From positions 310,001-374,000 of the forward strand of contig CP150583.1 of NCBI GenBank assembly GCA_049487715.1: DNA of 64,000 bases, given 5' to 3'. Positions 18,481-28,109 of the stretch are shown here, piece by piece. The notes below the pieces were generated by a model. The model was not told the origin of the DNA. It searched no databases and saw only the letters and a program-made list of their open reading frames with translations. Every line of letters starts with the position of its first letter. The stretch's first letter is position 1. This stretch comes from Pycnococcus provasolii. Its lineage: Eukaryota; Chlorophyta; Pseudoscourfieldiophyceae; Pseudoscourfieldiales. The position numbers and the translations under genes are program-made.

Positions 18481-19121
18481 GATGCTCCTCTGACAAATGC
18501 TCACCACACACAAGAAATAAAAAAGGCGTGCGTGCCACACTAATGACAAAATGAATGGTTCCCGAAAACGAAAACGAAACGGCGAAAACAAACGACTTGT
18601 CAGTTGTCACCTCTGCTCTCAGTCAGTCAGTCTGCTCTCGAGTTATCGTAGTTCCTCTCGTCCGACGGTCCGATGCATGCGGTCAACACAGGTAAAATAG
18701 CATTAGCTTGCACGACCTAAGAGGCTTGCACGACCTCGGCTTGCACCACAAATCTTCGAATGCACATGGCACCATTTATTGGCACGTTCGCAATAATGAC
18801 ATTCGCGGCCTTCATTCGCGGCCGCATCGCAATGTTGCATCGCATCGCATGGATTTTAAAAGCCATCATGTAAGGTGGTCAGGTCACCCTTACTTACTCA
18901 CGGCGACTTCGCTCCTCTGCGCAACTGGTTGAGAGATAATGTTCACAGTGTTGGGTCGCTGCTGCCCAGCGCCGACGAGCTGTGTCAGCGAGTTACCGGA
19001 CGAACGTTGGATGCAGCTAGCTGCCTTTGTTCGCCACCTTGACAACAAGTTCAGCGCCATTTATGGCATCGCTTGAAATTTTCTGTCACATGTATTCACA
19101 TGAATTTGACTTACATTTATT
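18481..19121. other. Intergenic region, 641 bp
   Basis: Between the RING/IBR start and the arginine decarboxylase stop, both minus strand. It has short direct repeats (GCTTGCACGACCT, GCTTGCACGACCTC, GCTTGCACC near 18706-18750) and a CATTCGCGGCC pair near 18800-18820. TGTAA (minus) at 19111-19115 serves the decarboxylase. No gene is seen. Confidence 0.5.
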
Positions 19122-21536
19122 TTACATTTCGTTGGGATACGTGCTGGTATCCGCGAGTGTACGCATGGCATCGCCTAGCGCGCCATCCATGCAAGTAATA
19201 TCTTTTTCGTCGTCCTCGCTACCCATGTCACCACTCCGCGCGCCAAGCGAAGCGATAGACACGTCGCCCGTGGCATGGAGCACCACCTCGTCCGCCGGGC
19301 CAAAGAGGTTGTGTTTGGAGCCTAGGCTCTCCTGGTACGCGCCTGTGAGAAATGCGCCAAACAGTGGCTCGGCTCCATCAAACTGATAGTTAGGCACCGG
19401 CAACCCGTCGTGCACAAGTCCATTCGATTCCGAAAGTGAACGCAGCAACCCCACCGACTTCGATGACTGCGTTTGATTGTCATCTCTGCCCAGTGAAGCC
19501 GCAAGTGCCTCGGGCCACCAAACGTACTGATTCAGCACGCCATCCGAGTCGCACGTTGCATCAATGAAGCGCACGTAGCTCGCAGGCGGCTGGTCGAGGT
19601 GACACAGCGGCACGATGGGAAACAGCTGGCTAATGGCCCACGAGTCTGGTAGACTGCGAAACACGCTTAGACTGGCAGCGCACCGGCGTGGAGATGGCGG
19701 GTCCCGTGTCATTGGTGCTGAGATAGCGGATCGTCTTTCTTTCGTCTTTTGCTGAGACGCGGCTTGTGCTGCTGCCAGCACCACACTCGCTCGAGCATGC
19801 ACGGCGTCGCGGCACACCTCAGCCGCGGCACGCTGCTCAAGACTTGCAAGGCCGAGGTCGAACAGCACACGAACTTCGTCGCGAAGCTGCTCTGCATCAG
19901 CCAGCGCCTCCGTGGCTACACGACTCCAACGTGCAGGCGCGCGAGGTACCACACCATCTGGATCAACCGAAGCCTCGCGAAGGGGCTCAAACGCATCTTC
20001 GGCGAGAGCCTTTAGAAGATTTTCGGCGGCGGCCACGCTACCACAACCACGATGCTCGTCATTCTTCGAACACCCTAACCCCGCGCACTCGAGCGACGCG
20101 GCACACTTCTCCTCGAGATCTCGAAGTGACGGCGGAGTAGATGGTGCTGCACGGAATACAACCACTGCAGAATGTGATGCCGTCCAGCGTCCCGCCTCGG
20201 TGAGAATGGTGAGATGATTCGCGCCGCCGCATGGTTCGTTGCCGCTCGTCGCGCGCACTGCATCGACGAATGCGGCGACGACGTCGCTCGCATACTGGTC
20301 GGCATGATAGTCCCTGCTGTGCGCACTTAGGCCATCGTATGCGCCAGTATAGTCCACCGCTAGTCCACCGCCGATATCCACCGCGCGAAGTGGCACGCCA
20401 CGGCGACGTAGCTCCACGTAGAATTGGCTCGCCTCGCGTGCAGCAGCCTTAACATTCGCAATGGACGGAAATTGCGATCCTGCGTGGTAGTGCAGAACCT
20501 GCAAGCGAGCGAGTAAGTGCGGCGCTTCGTTCTCGAGACGTGCGAGCGTGGAGAGAATGTCGGCGGCGTTGAGGCCAAACTTCGAGCCATCGCCGCTCGT
20601 GACGCCGTACCGCCCGCCATGCCGGCTGCGAAGCTGCAGGCGTACTCCCATCAGCGGCAAATCTCCGCCGTCGGGCAACGCTGCTATGGCTGCGCTGACG
20701 TCGTCAACGCTCTCGAGCACAACGGCGACGTTTGCAAGGCCGGCACGGTGCACCGCTGAAGCCGCGGTGATGTACGCGCCGTCCTTCGGCCCGTTGCACA
20801 CGAGCCAAGGTGGATCATCACGCGCGACGCCGTTTCCTTCGCATCGGCGGTGAAGCTGTAGAGTTGCGCGTATCAGCTCTGGCTTCGAGCCCACCTCTAG
20901 GCCTGCGTTTCCCGCGTTGTCGAGAACGTGCATGCTCGGCTGGCACTTGACGGGAAAGATGGCGTCGTGGTTTCCCGTGAGAACGTCCTCGCTCCCAAAG
21001 CGTTCCCACGCGCGTGCAAACGACTCCTGCAGTCTTTCCGCGCGCCTTTTTGCTATGTGGGGTATGCGAATGACCATGGGTGTTTGTGCGCCCAAGGCGC
21101 GTGCTTGACTGACGACGTCACGGAGAGGTACGGCATCGCCGTCGTTGTCACCGTCCCTTGGCGTCGCGAGCGGTATGCCGTCGTCGTCGCCCTCGGAGGA
21201 GAGCGACACGCACATTTGTCCGTGCTCGTCGCCCCGGTAGAAGCCGCCTGCCCACGCTTGCACGTTGTAGAGGCGTTCGCCGTCTTCCGCCGTCCACGAC
21301 GACGGCGCAGCGTGTGTGTCATGTAGCTGTTCGTAGTTCGTCGGGATCGCCGCGAGAGGGGCTGCTTGCGTGTTGTTGTCTGTGCAAGAGGCGCTGCGCC
21401 GAGGCCTCTTCGTATTTTGAGGGAAAACCCGTAACCGCGCGGTGCTTCGTCGCACCAGTAACGTGCTGTTGTTGTGTCCGAAGACACACTTTGCCACACC
21501 AACCGATCGTGGTTGACTTGTGTTCGTCTTCACCAT
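19122..21536 (-). CDS. ADC: Arginine decarboxylase, biosynthetic (SpeA type), plastid-targeted
   Basis: 804 residues from ATG 21536 (the frame continues upstream only via a GTG). It is a PLP enzyme turning arginine into agmatine, the first step of the plant-type polyamine route. Seen here: the PLP-lysine motif FPVKCQP, the HYHAGSQ motif, the phosphate-binding glycine run DIGGGLAVDYTG, LTEAGRWTASHSAVVVF, and the C-terminal motifs FIDATCDSDGVLNQY with the active-site Cys, and YQESLGSKHNLFGPADEV. The length exceeds the usual 630-700 residues because of an N-terminal plastid-type leader and a low-complexity insert in the middle. It is divergent from the EF-hand gene. Confidence 0.93.
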   Translation of the reverse strand: MVKTNTSQPRSVGVAKCVFGHNNSTLLVRRSTARLRVFPQNTKRPRRSASCTDNNTQAAPLAAIPTNYEQLHDTHAAPSSWTAEDGERLYNVQAWAGGFYRGDEHGQMCVSLSSEGDDDGIPLATPRDGDNDGDAVPLRDVVSQARALGAQTPMVIRIPHIAKRRAERLQESFARAWERFGSEDVLTGNHDAIFPVKCQPSMHVLDNAGNAGLEVGSKPELIRATLQLHRRCEGNGVARDDPPWLVCNGPKDGAYITAASAVHRAGLANVAVVLESVDDVSAAIAALPDGGDLPLMGVRLQLRSRHGGRYGVTSGDGSKFGLNAADILSTLARLENEAPHLLARLQVLHYHAGSQFPSIANVKAAAREASQFYVELRRRGVPLRAVDIGGGLAVDYTGAYDGLSAHSRDYHADQYASDVVAAFVDAVRATSGNEPCGGANHLTILTEAGRWTASHSAVVVFRAAPSTPPSLRDLEEKCAASLECAGLGCSKNDEHRGCGSVAAAENLLKALAEDAFEPLREASVDPDGVVPRAPARWSRVATEALADAEQLRDEVRVLFDLGLASLEQRAAAEVCRDAVHARASVVLAAAQAASQQKTKERRSAISAPMTRDPPSPRRCAASLSVFRSLPDSWAISQLFPIVPLCHLDQPPASYVRFIDATCDSDGVLNQYVWWPEALAASLGRDDNQTQSSKSVGLLRSLSESNGLVHDGLPVPNYQFDGAEPLFGAFLTGAYQESLGSKHNLFGPADEVVLHATGDVSIASLGARSGDMGSEDDEKDITCMDGALGDAMRTLADTSTYPNEM

Positions 21537-22093
21537 AGCCGTCGTTATGAGACAAAACGAGACAGATGACTGAAACGAGAAAGTGCGAAGCGCGCAAGTG
21601 CGAAGCGCAACGAAGAGACACGACGCAGACGCAGACGCAGACGCAGAGAGGTGAGATGGAAATGGCGCGGATGCCAAAACAAAACGAAACGAAGGAGTGA
21701 GTGAGTGGCAACTGGCGAGGAGGTCGTGCAAGGCTGCAAGCTCGCGGCCGCTGCTAACACGCACTCAACGACGTGGTCAAGCTCGCGGCCGATGCTAACA
21801 CGCACTCAACGAGGTGGTCAAGCTCGCGGCCGATGCTAACACGCACTCAACGAGGTGGTCAAGCTCGCGGGCGGAGACAAGACGCACCCGAAGAGGTGGG
21901 AAGGCGGGGGGGGGGGGTACAGTTTATATGTATGTGCTCCCTGCCAAGGTTTTTTTTTACCAGCGTGCGTGTTCGTGTTCGTGCCATTCGTGTGTGTGTG
22001 TGTTGAGCGAACGAGTAGTGTCGGCTTGTCGCACAGCGTTGACCTCCCCTCTATCTCCGAATATTCCACTCCGCTTAGTTCGTTATTAGCAAT
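21537..22093. other. Divergent ADC/EF-hand intergenic region
   Basis: 557 bp between two start codons. It contains the three-copy 41-bp array, a poly-G run at about 21907-21917, an octa-T near 21951 and (GT)n near 21990. It presumably holds both promoters. Confidence 0.6.
21739..21872. repeat. 41-bp tandem repeat, about three copies
   Basis: The unit runs from CTCGCGGCCG through TAACACGCACTCAACGA to GGTGGTCAAG. The GTGGTCAAG box falls at 21773, 21814 and 21855, exactly 41 bp apart. Copies differ at only one or two bases, and a degenerate unit precedes them (AGGTCGTGCAAGG). It lies in the shared promoter space. Confidence 0.9.
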
Positions 22094-23839
22094 ATGCCTT
22101 CGCGCTCGGAGATGGCGCGTAAGCGTGGAATCGAAGAGGCGAAAACTCTCAAAGACCAACCTGCTTACGACGAGAAACTTACCAAGAAAGCTGCGAAAAA
22201 AGCTGCGAAGAAACAGGCGGAGGAGATGAAGGTGTTCTTCGAAGAGCAGGAACAACTCGAAAACCGCGCGCGTGAGGCTTTCATGAAGTTTGACCTCGAC
22301 GAGTCCATGACGGTGGACATCGTCGAGTTTCGATCCATGCTCGAGGAAATGGGCGTGCTCGACGACGTCGAAGACGACGACAGGCAGAAGCTTGTCGACG
22401 AAACGTTCGCCCACTTCGACAGTGACAACAACAAAACGCTCGACTTTAACGAGTTCTCGCGCGCCTACAACCGCTTTGTCAGCTACCGCGACCAGCTGGA
22501 AGCTTCCAAGGGTAAGAGTGACGACCTCGAGAAGCGCGTCGCGGCCATGGGACCTATGCTCGACACAAGCGTGTTCGCCGCGCGAAAACGCTCGTCGGAG
22601 AGCGCGGCGTACTTCGACTCGAACGAGCTCATCGAGAAAGCATTCAAGACGGACTGGAAGCGCGTCGAGAGCTCGCCGTCGTTCGCCGAGTTCTGCGAAA
22701 ACGCCAAGCTCGGCGCCGTGAAGAAGAAGAAGCTCGAGCTGAACAAGGAGGGCAAGGAGCTGAAGAAGGCGATGAACGAGAACTACGCCGTCCTGAACCG
22801 GCTGTTCTCCTTCTTCTCCGCGTACGCAGCCGACGGCGCGATGCACGGCATGGACGAGAGCGAGTTCATCGAGTTCGCGTCCGCCGCCGGCTTCTACCAG
22901 GGAGCGTTCGACCCGGCGAACCCGGTGTTCGGCGCCATGGACCTGAAGGGCGTGTTCGCGCAGGTGAACGCCGAGGTGGAGGCGCCGGAGGGCGCGAAGG
23001 TGTCGAAGAAGAAGGCGGCAGAAAACGCCGCGAACGAAGACGACGTCATGCTCCGCTTCGAGTTCATTCACTGCATCATCCGCATGGCGTCGCTCTTCCC
23101 GCGCGGCGAGGGCGTGCACACGCTGTCGGCGCAGGCGGCGGACTTTCTCAAGTACCTGATGCGGAACGTGGACGCGAAGATCCCGCCTCAGCTCATCGAC
23201 CGCAACATTTTCCGGAGAGATCGCCTGTACAACGCGGGCGTGCTCGACACGCTGCTGAAGTACCAGAAGCAGATCCGCATTCTGTACTCGCTTTGCGTCG
23301 GCCCGGACTTCAACCCGATCACGCTCGCGGAATTCAACTGGTTCATGCACCGACTTGACATCTTCGACGACCGCAAGACGCGCAGGCTCACACCTCGCGA
23401 GATCCACCTCATGTTCACGTGGAGCCAGACTCAGGTGTCCGACGAGATCAAGGCTCGAGACGATGCCGACTCGCTTGCGTTTGACGAGTTCCTCGAGGTG
23501 ATTTGCAGGCTTGCGGATGTGAAGGACCTTCCCACGGCGGACGACCTTCGTGAGCACGACTTTCGGCATACCGTCGACGCGCTCGACAGTGCGGTCGAGC
23601 GCCTGAACGACGGCGAGGAGCCGTTGATTCCGCGTCGGAAGAGCAGCGACTTCTGGGGGATGGATGTGAAGCACGAGCGCACGCTGTCTGAACGCATCGA
23701 TGCGTTCTTGGACTACGCGTTTGCGATGATTAATCCTGACTGCGGCAGCATTTTGCTCGGCACATTCGACCAGCGCGCATTCGTGTCCGCCGCGGAGGCT
23801 GAGTACCTCACGTTGTACGGCAAGGAGCTGCCTGCTTGA
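22094..23839 (+). CDS. EF-hand calcium-binding protein, possibly ciliary
   Basis: 581 residues from ATG 22094. A Lys/Ala-rich helix precedes two EF-hands (FDLDESMTVDIVEF and FDSDNNKTLDFNEF), each with acidic residues in the expected calcium-loop positions, so calcium binding is probable. The remaining 430 residues are mainly helical, with segments such as LRFEFIHCIIRMASLFP and LTPREIHLMFTWSQ that look like degenerate EF-hand pairs, a pattern common in protist ciliary and basal-body proteins. The ciliary role is inference only. G/C-biased third positions mark it as well expressed. No targeting peptide is visible. Confidence 0.8.
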   Translation: MPSRSEMARKRGIEEAKTLKDQPAYDEKLTKKAAKKAAKKQAEEMKVFFEEQEQLENRAREAFMKFDLDESMTVDIVEFRSMLEEMGVLDDVEDDDRQKLVDETFAHFDSDNNKTLDFNEFSRAYNRFVSYRDQLEASKGKSDDLEKRVAAMGPMLDTSVFAARKRSSESAAYFDSNELIEKAFKTDWKRVESSPSFAEFCENAKLGAVKKKKLELNKEGKELKKAMNENYAVLNRLFSFFSAYAADGAMHGMDESEFIEFASAAGFYQGAFDPANPVFGAMDLKGVFAQVNAEVEAPEGAKVSKKKAAENAANEDDVMLRFEFIHCIIRMASLFPRGEGVHTLSAQAADFLKYLMRNVDAKIPPQLIDRNIFRRDRLYNAGVLDTLLKYQKQIRILYSLCVGPDFNPITLAEFNWFMHRLDIFDDRKTRRLTPREIHLMFTWSQTQVSDEIKARDDADSLAFDEFLEVICRLADVKDLPTADDLREHDFRHTVDALDSAVERLNDGEEPLIPRRKSSDFWGMDVKHERTLSERIDAFLDYAFAMINPDCGSILLGTFDQRAFVSAAEAEYLTLYGKELPA

Positions 23840-24399
23840 GATTGAGCTTATAACAGGGCTCCCTTAATAAGAAAAAAGATTTAGCAAAATACGTACCTTA
23901 GTTAGCTTTATAATGTTGTGTATTTAGCTAATGCTGCAACAAATTCTTTACACCACTGATTGATCCCTTACAAAACAAAACGGGAGCCTCGAGTGGTCGC
24001 TTCGAACGGCCGGTGCCTGGTTGGCCTGTAAGTTGGCGCTGAGAGTGGCGCATAGTTGTCCTCGCCGTACTCCTCACGAGTCGTCTTCTGGCATCTGGAG
24101 TCGGTGCCTGGTCGAAGCCGTTGCTTCCCCAACACGCGGTACTGCCGTCACGTCAACGATGGGCGGGGATACACACCAGGACGGGAATCAGGATTGGCAA
24201 TAGGCCCCCCCGAGGGCGAGTTTTGGCGAGTTTGAACAGGCCCAAGGTTGACTGTTGCCGCGTCCTGTTCTCCCAGTGGCGATTAACCCTCTCGTGCAAC
24301 CGCGTCCTCTCAGGCCGGCCATTTCTTGTTTTTATTTTTTCTGGGCAAGCTTGTTTGTGTCGCCTCCTCTTGTTGTGTCATTCATGTCTCTCTCCACAG
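23840..24399. other. Intergenic region with probable 5' leader of next gene
   Basis: 560 bp. Only short frames occur. A pyrimidine-rich tract ends in CTCTCCACAG at 24390-24399, a plausible 3' splice site leading into the Ala-rich frame. No RNA gene is recognised. Confidence 0.4.
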
Positions 24400-27273
24400 G
24401 GTGGTGGTGTCTCTTGTTGGAGTCTCTTGGATGCTCATCATGCGTTATTATTAGGGGGGATCCATGGAATCCAGGGGGGAGATCTCCTAGAAGGTGGTTC
24501 ACTAGTTAAGCCTTCTGAGCTTGCCGGCTCAGCTTCAGGTGCTGCTTCTGGTGCTGGTGCTGCTGCCGGTGTTTCTGCCGAGGATCTCAACGCGCGAATC
24601 GAGCACGTCGCAAACGCTGGCGCGAACGGGGCGGCCGCCGTGCTCAGAAACGCCGCGAGACTCGCCGCGTCGCTCGCGCACGAACAGGGCGCCATGGCCG
24701 CGCGTGCCGCTGTGGCGTGCGCCGCGGCCGGCGTGCCGCTCGCGATCGTCAGCAACGCCACCTCGCGCGAACTTGACCAGGCGGAGCGAAACGACGCCGC
24801 GGGTGCTGCAGCCACGTTCACGAACGTGCTCCAGCCGCTCGCAGCCGCGCACGCACCGGCGCCGCGCGGAATGAACGCCACGGACGCCGTCGCGTGCCTC
24901 GCGCAAGCGGCTGCCGAGGCGGCACGGAGTGCAAACGCACCGGGGGCGGCGCTCATCGTCCACGATGCCGACGACGCGCCGCAGGGAACAGACGCCGCGC
25001 TGGCGGCAGACATGGCGGCAGGACGAGTGCCGGCGCTGGCGTTTCTTTTCGCAACTGCAGGGCCAGGTGGCGGAAGGTTACCCGCACGCGTGCCTGCGCG
25101 GTGTAAAGACCAAGGAGGCGACGAACCGAGGGAGCGCGAAAACGCTAGCGTCAGTGCAGCAGCGCCTGCTGTGGCGCCAGCCGCCGAAGTCGACGAGCAG
25201 TACGCCACGGCGTGGGACGTAAATGGCGCGGTGCGTCAATTCTGCAAGAAAAATCAGCTCAAGGCGGCGGCAATGGTACGAGCGGGAAACAGAGTGCCAG
25301 CCGACGAAAACAACCAGCGATTCGACAGCCTGTCGGTCACGCCTGAGGTGGCATTCGCGTTGGCGAGACGCGTGCGTCCAGACTGCACGGATGCCGAGGC
25401 ACGCGCGGTGGCGAGCATCGCATCCCCATCGGCGATTACGATGGCAGTATTCCTGCAGCGCCTGAAGGAGATGCGGCGTCGAAGCCCGCCTAAGCCCCTT
25501 GGAATGTCCAACGGACTTGTGGGAAATCGTGGCGCAAGAGGTGGAAAGCTTGCGCCGATCGTTGGCGCACGCTCGCCTAGCAGTGTACTGCCACCGCCTG
25601 CGGCTGCCGCTGGCGTTCCAAGCGTGCTTGCTCACCCTCTAACTCCAGTTGCATTCGGTGCTCTTCGTCGGCGTGCTGGAACCGTCATCGTGCCTGAAGT
25701 GCTCACGCGCGTCGCGGCCAGGCACTCGTCTCTTATCGCATCGATTGACACAGCCGCGGCCGCGGCTGACGACGGTGCCTCTCTGCTCGTCGCAGCGCGC
25801 ATCTTGGCGGTGGCGCACGGACGTGGATCGACCACAGACGGCGCCGGTCGCCTATCGCAGACTGACTTGCTCGCTGCTGTGATGGCATGTGGGGTTGGAC
25901 TGCCGTCGTCAGTTGATGTGCATGGATCACGCGCCACCGATCCCGCGCTCTGCCGTAGAATTGCACTTGCTTGTCTGGCTTCCTCGTGTGAATGGGCGAG
26001 CGTTCCCCTCGGCGCGGCAAAGTCTGCGACATCGTCACAGGCGCAAGCGACGCCAAACTCGGGAAATGTGGACGTGGCACTCGAGGCGGTTGCAGAGGTA
26101 CTCGGCCCAGTGGAGCGCGCTGTCGATCGTGCACGTGCAGACGCGCTTCGCACGCCCGCGAGTCTTGCGGTTCCGGGCAGCGCGCCGCCGAGTGGAGAGG
26201 ATCTGCTACTGAGCCTTGCCATAGCACAGCACGCCGCTCTTGCGGCGGTTAAGCACGCAGGTCGAGGCCACCCCCGTCTCGTCGTGCGTGTTCACCCAGG
26301 CGCGCGCACGCTTGTCGATCCTGCGGTATTCAGCTGCGTTCCTAGGCTTGAGAGTCTCGCTGCTTTTGACGCCAGGTGCATCGCTCCAGGAGACTACGGC
26401 GTTGCCGATGTCGGTGCCTTTGAGCGCGCAAGTCGTGTTTCAGACGCACCGACGACGGCGGATGTGGCGTTTGCCACGAGCGGTGAGCTGCGCGGCGTTC
26501 CTCTCTGCGTGCTTGAGGTTCTCAATGATCCGGTGCATGAACCAGCCGGTGACATTGGAAGATTGTGCGAGGCGGCGCCTGCGACCAAGATGCTCGCGCA
26601 GGCATCGTTGCCCGGCGGCGCGTCTCTCGTCGCCAGGCTCGAAGCGGCGGAGGTTGCAGCCTTCACAAATGAGACGGCATCATCTGTCGACGGCAATCAT
26701 GATGTTGGCGTCGAGGAGGCCGATGCGGGACCGGAGGACAGCTACGCGCCATTCGTGCGCGCAGGCTCGCTTGCATTTCACCGAGCGCGCGCAATCAGCG
26801 ACGCGATGCTTGCTGGTGGCGCCGAGGCGACCGTGGATACTCTCGTTGCGTCTCTAGCATCGCCGAAGCCTGGTGACATGAGCGCTCGACGAGGGTACGT
26901 GCTTGGTGCAAAGGCGAGAGCGCTCGTCGCCTGCGCCGAGCACTTGCGTGTTACGTGGGCTCGACGTCTGAAGTGGCACGCGTGTGCCGTTCGTGCGTTG
27001 CGCGTTGCTGAGAGTGGGCGCGCGTCCGCCGCGTGGGCGCCGGATGCCGCCGCCGAGCACGCGTCGCTCGGCGCCGGCGCTTTGGCGGCGGCTGAGTTGA
27101 GCGTTGAGCTCGCATCCGATGCGTCTTCGTTGCGTCGTACGTTGGAGTCGTATCGCGTTCATGCCTCCGGCGGCTCAGGCGCGAGCATCGTGGAGCAGGC
27201 TTTGCAGAGTGCTAAGCAGGCGCACGCGCAGTTCGCGGACTTGGCGGGCGCGCTGAGTCGCGTGACGCTTTGA
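24400..27273 (+). CDS. Large Ala-rich protein of unknown function, start unresolved
   Basis: The frame is open from 24121 to a stop at 27273, but the first in-frame ATG is only at 24694 (AMAARAAV). Coding-type sequence already begins near 24530 (SAEDLNARIEHVANAG), so the true start is probably in a spliced 5' exon; 24400 follows a good 3' splice site and is a working limit. The product (about 860-950 residues) is strongly helical and Ala-rich. It has segments WDVNGAVRQFCKKNQLKAA and LSQTDLLAAVMACGVGL that could be degenerate EF-hand pairs, and long C-terminal helices. No family was recognised. Alternatives include a scaffold or coiled-coil protein. Confidence 0.6.
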   Translation, partial: GGGVSCWSLLDAHHALLLGGIHGIQGGDLLEGGSLVKPSELAGSASGAASGAGAAAGVSAEDLNARIEHVANAGANGAAAVLRNAARLAASLAHEQGAMAARAAVACAAAGVPLAIVSNATSRELDQAERNDAAGAAATFTNVLQPLAAAHAPAPRGMNATDAVACLAQAAAEAARSANAPGAALIVHDADDAPQGTDAALAADMAAGRVPALAFLFATAGPGGGRLPARVPARCKDQGGDEPRERENASVSAAAPAVAPAAEVDEQYATAWDVNGAVRQFCKKNQLKAAAMVRAGNRVPADENNQRFDSLSVTPEVAFALARRVRPDCTDAEARAVASIASPSAITMAVFLQRLKEMRRRSPPKPLGMSNGLVGNRGARGGKLAPIVGARSPSSVLPPPAAAAGVPSVLAHPLTPVAFGALRRRAGTVIVPEVLTRVAARHSSLIASIDTAAAAADDGASLLVAARILAVAHGRGSTTDGAGRLSQTDLLAAVMACGVGLPSSVDVHGSRATDPALCRRIALACLASSCEWASVPLGAAKSATSSQAQATPNSGNVDVALEAVAEVLGPVERAVDRARADALRTPASLAVPGSAPPSGEDLLLSLAIAQHAALAAVKHAGRGHPRLVVRVHPGARTLVDPAVFSCVPRLESLAAFDARCIAPGDYGVADVGAFERASRVSDAPTTADVAFATSGELRGVPLCVLEVLNDPVHEPAGDIGRLCEAAPATKMLAQASLPGGASLVARLEAAEVAAFTNETASSVDGNHDVGVEEADAGPEDSYAPFVRAGSLAFHRARAISDAMLAGGAEATVDTLVASLASPKPGDMSARRGYVLGAKARALVACAEHLRVTWARRLKWHACAVRALRVAESGRASAAWAPDAAAEHASLGAGALAAAELSVELASDASSLRRTLESYRVHASGGSGASIVEQALQSAKQAHAQFADLAGALSRVTL

Positions 27274-28109
27274 TCCATAGATAGTAGTAGTCTAGTCTAG
27301 TCTCGCCTCACAACGTGTGTTACATAACAACTGCCTTACATAGTCTATCATAGTTTTGATTCATATACTGTATATAGGACATAGAACATAGGAGTGCTTC
27401 TTGATATTAATGATCAAGATGCGTCCAAACAAAGAGCGGGTCCACACAGGTCTGAATTCTCATAAAGTGTATTTTGAAAGAAACAGGACCCAGAAGAGAA
27501 ACGCATGTATGTATGTGGAAAGGTCACACAACAAGTATGTACTACGATACGAAGAGGAGGAGAGGACCCACCGGTTGCTTGCGTCTTGCTTGACCCCTTG
27601 GGTGCTCAGTGCTCACCCTGCTGAGCCCATCATAGACTACCTTTATGGCTTTACTTGATCCGTTCCAAGGGAGGTTCCGTAGGCCCAACGTTGGGATCCG
27701 TTCCTGTCAGCCTGTCCTGGCAACTGGCGAAACCCAACTCCGAACGCGAACGGGTACATAATATCACCCAGCTCAACTTACACCACCACGGGGTAACCCT
27801 AGGGTACCGTAAGTTAGTTAACTTCCTGCTCCTCTTTTCTTCTGTTCTGAAAACCCTAAAGGTAAAAATATTCTATTATCCCCAGGGGGCGAATCAGTTG
27901 GGCGAATCTCCCCCTCCTCACAGCCTCCTCACTGCTCCGGCATCCGGGGGGTCCCTTGGGTTTCCGTGTGGTCGACGTCTGGGGTCGGGAATAGGGTAAG
28001 GGCTTATCTAAGCTTAGATACGCGCGCTTACACGTGTCGACGCACTCCAATGCCGACGCAGCTCGTGGCTCCTCGTACGACTCGTTGTTGTTCTGGTTGT
28101 CGTTATAAT
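27274..28109. other. Intergenic region, 836 bp
   Basis: AT-richer than its neighbours. It contains a palindromic CCCTAGGG next to GGGTACCGTAAG near 27798, and AAACCCTAAAGG near 27849. No gene is seen. It should contain the promoter of the CBM20 gene. Confidence 0.5.

Noticed and set aside
21836-23674. Minus-strand 612-residue His/Arg/Val-rich frame
   Set aside because: Shadow of the EF-hand gene; composition is that of reverse-complemented GC-rich codons.
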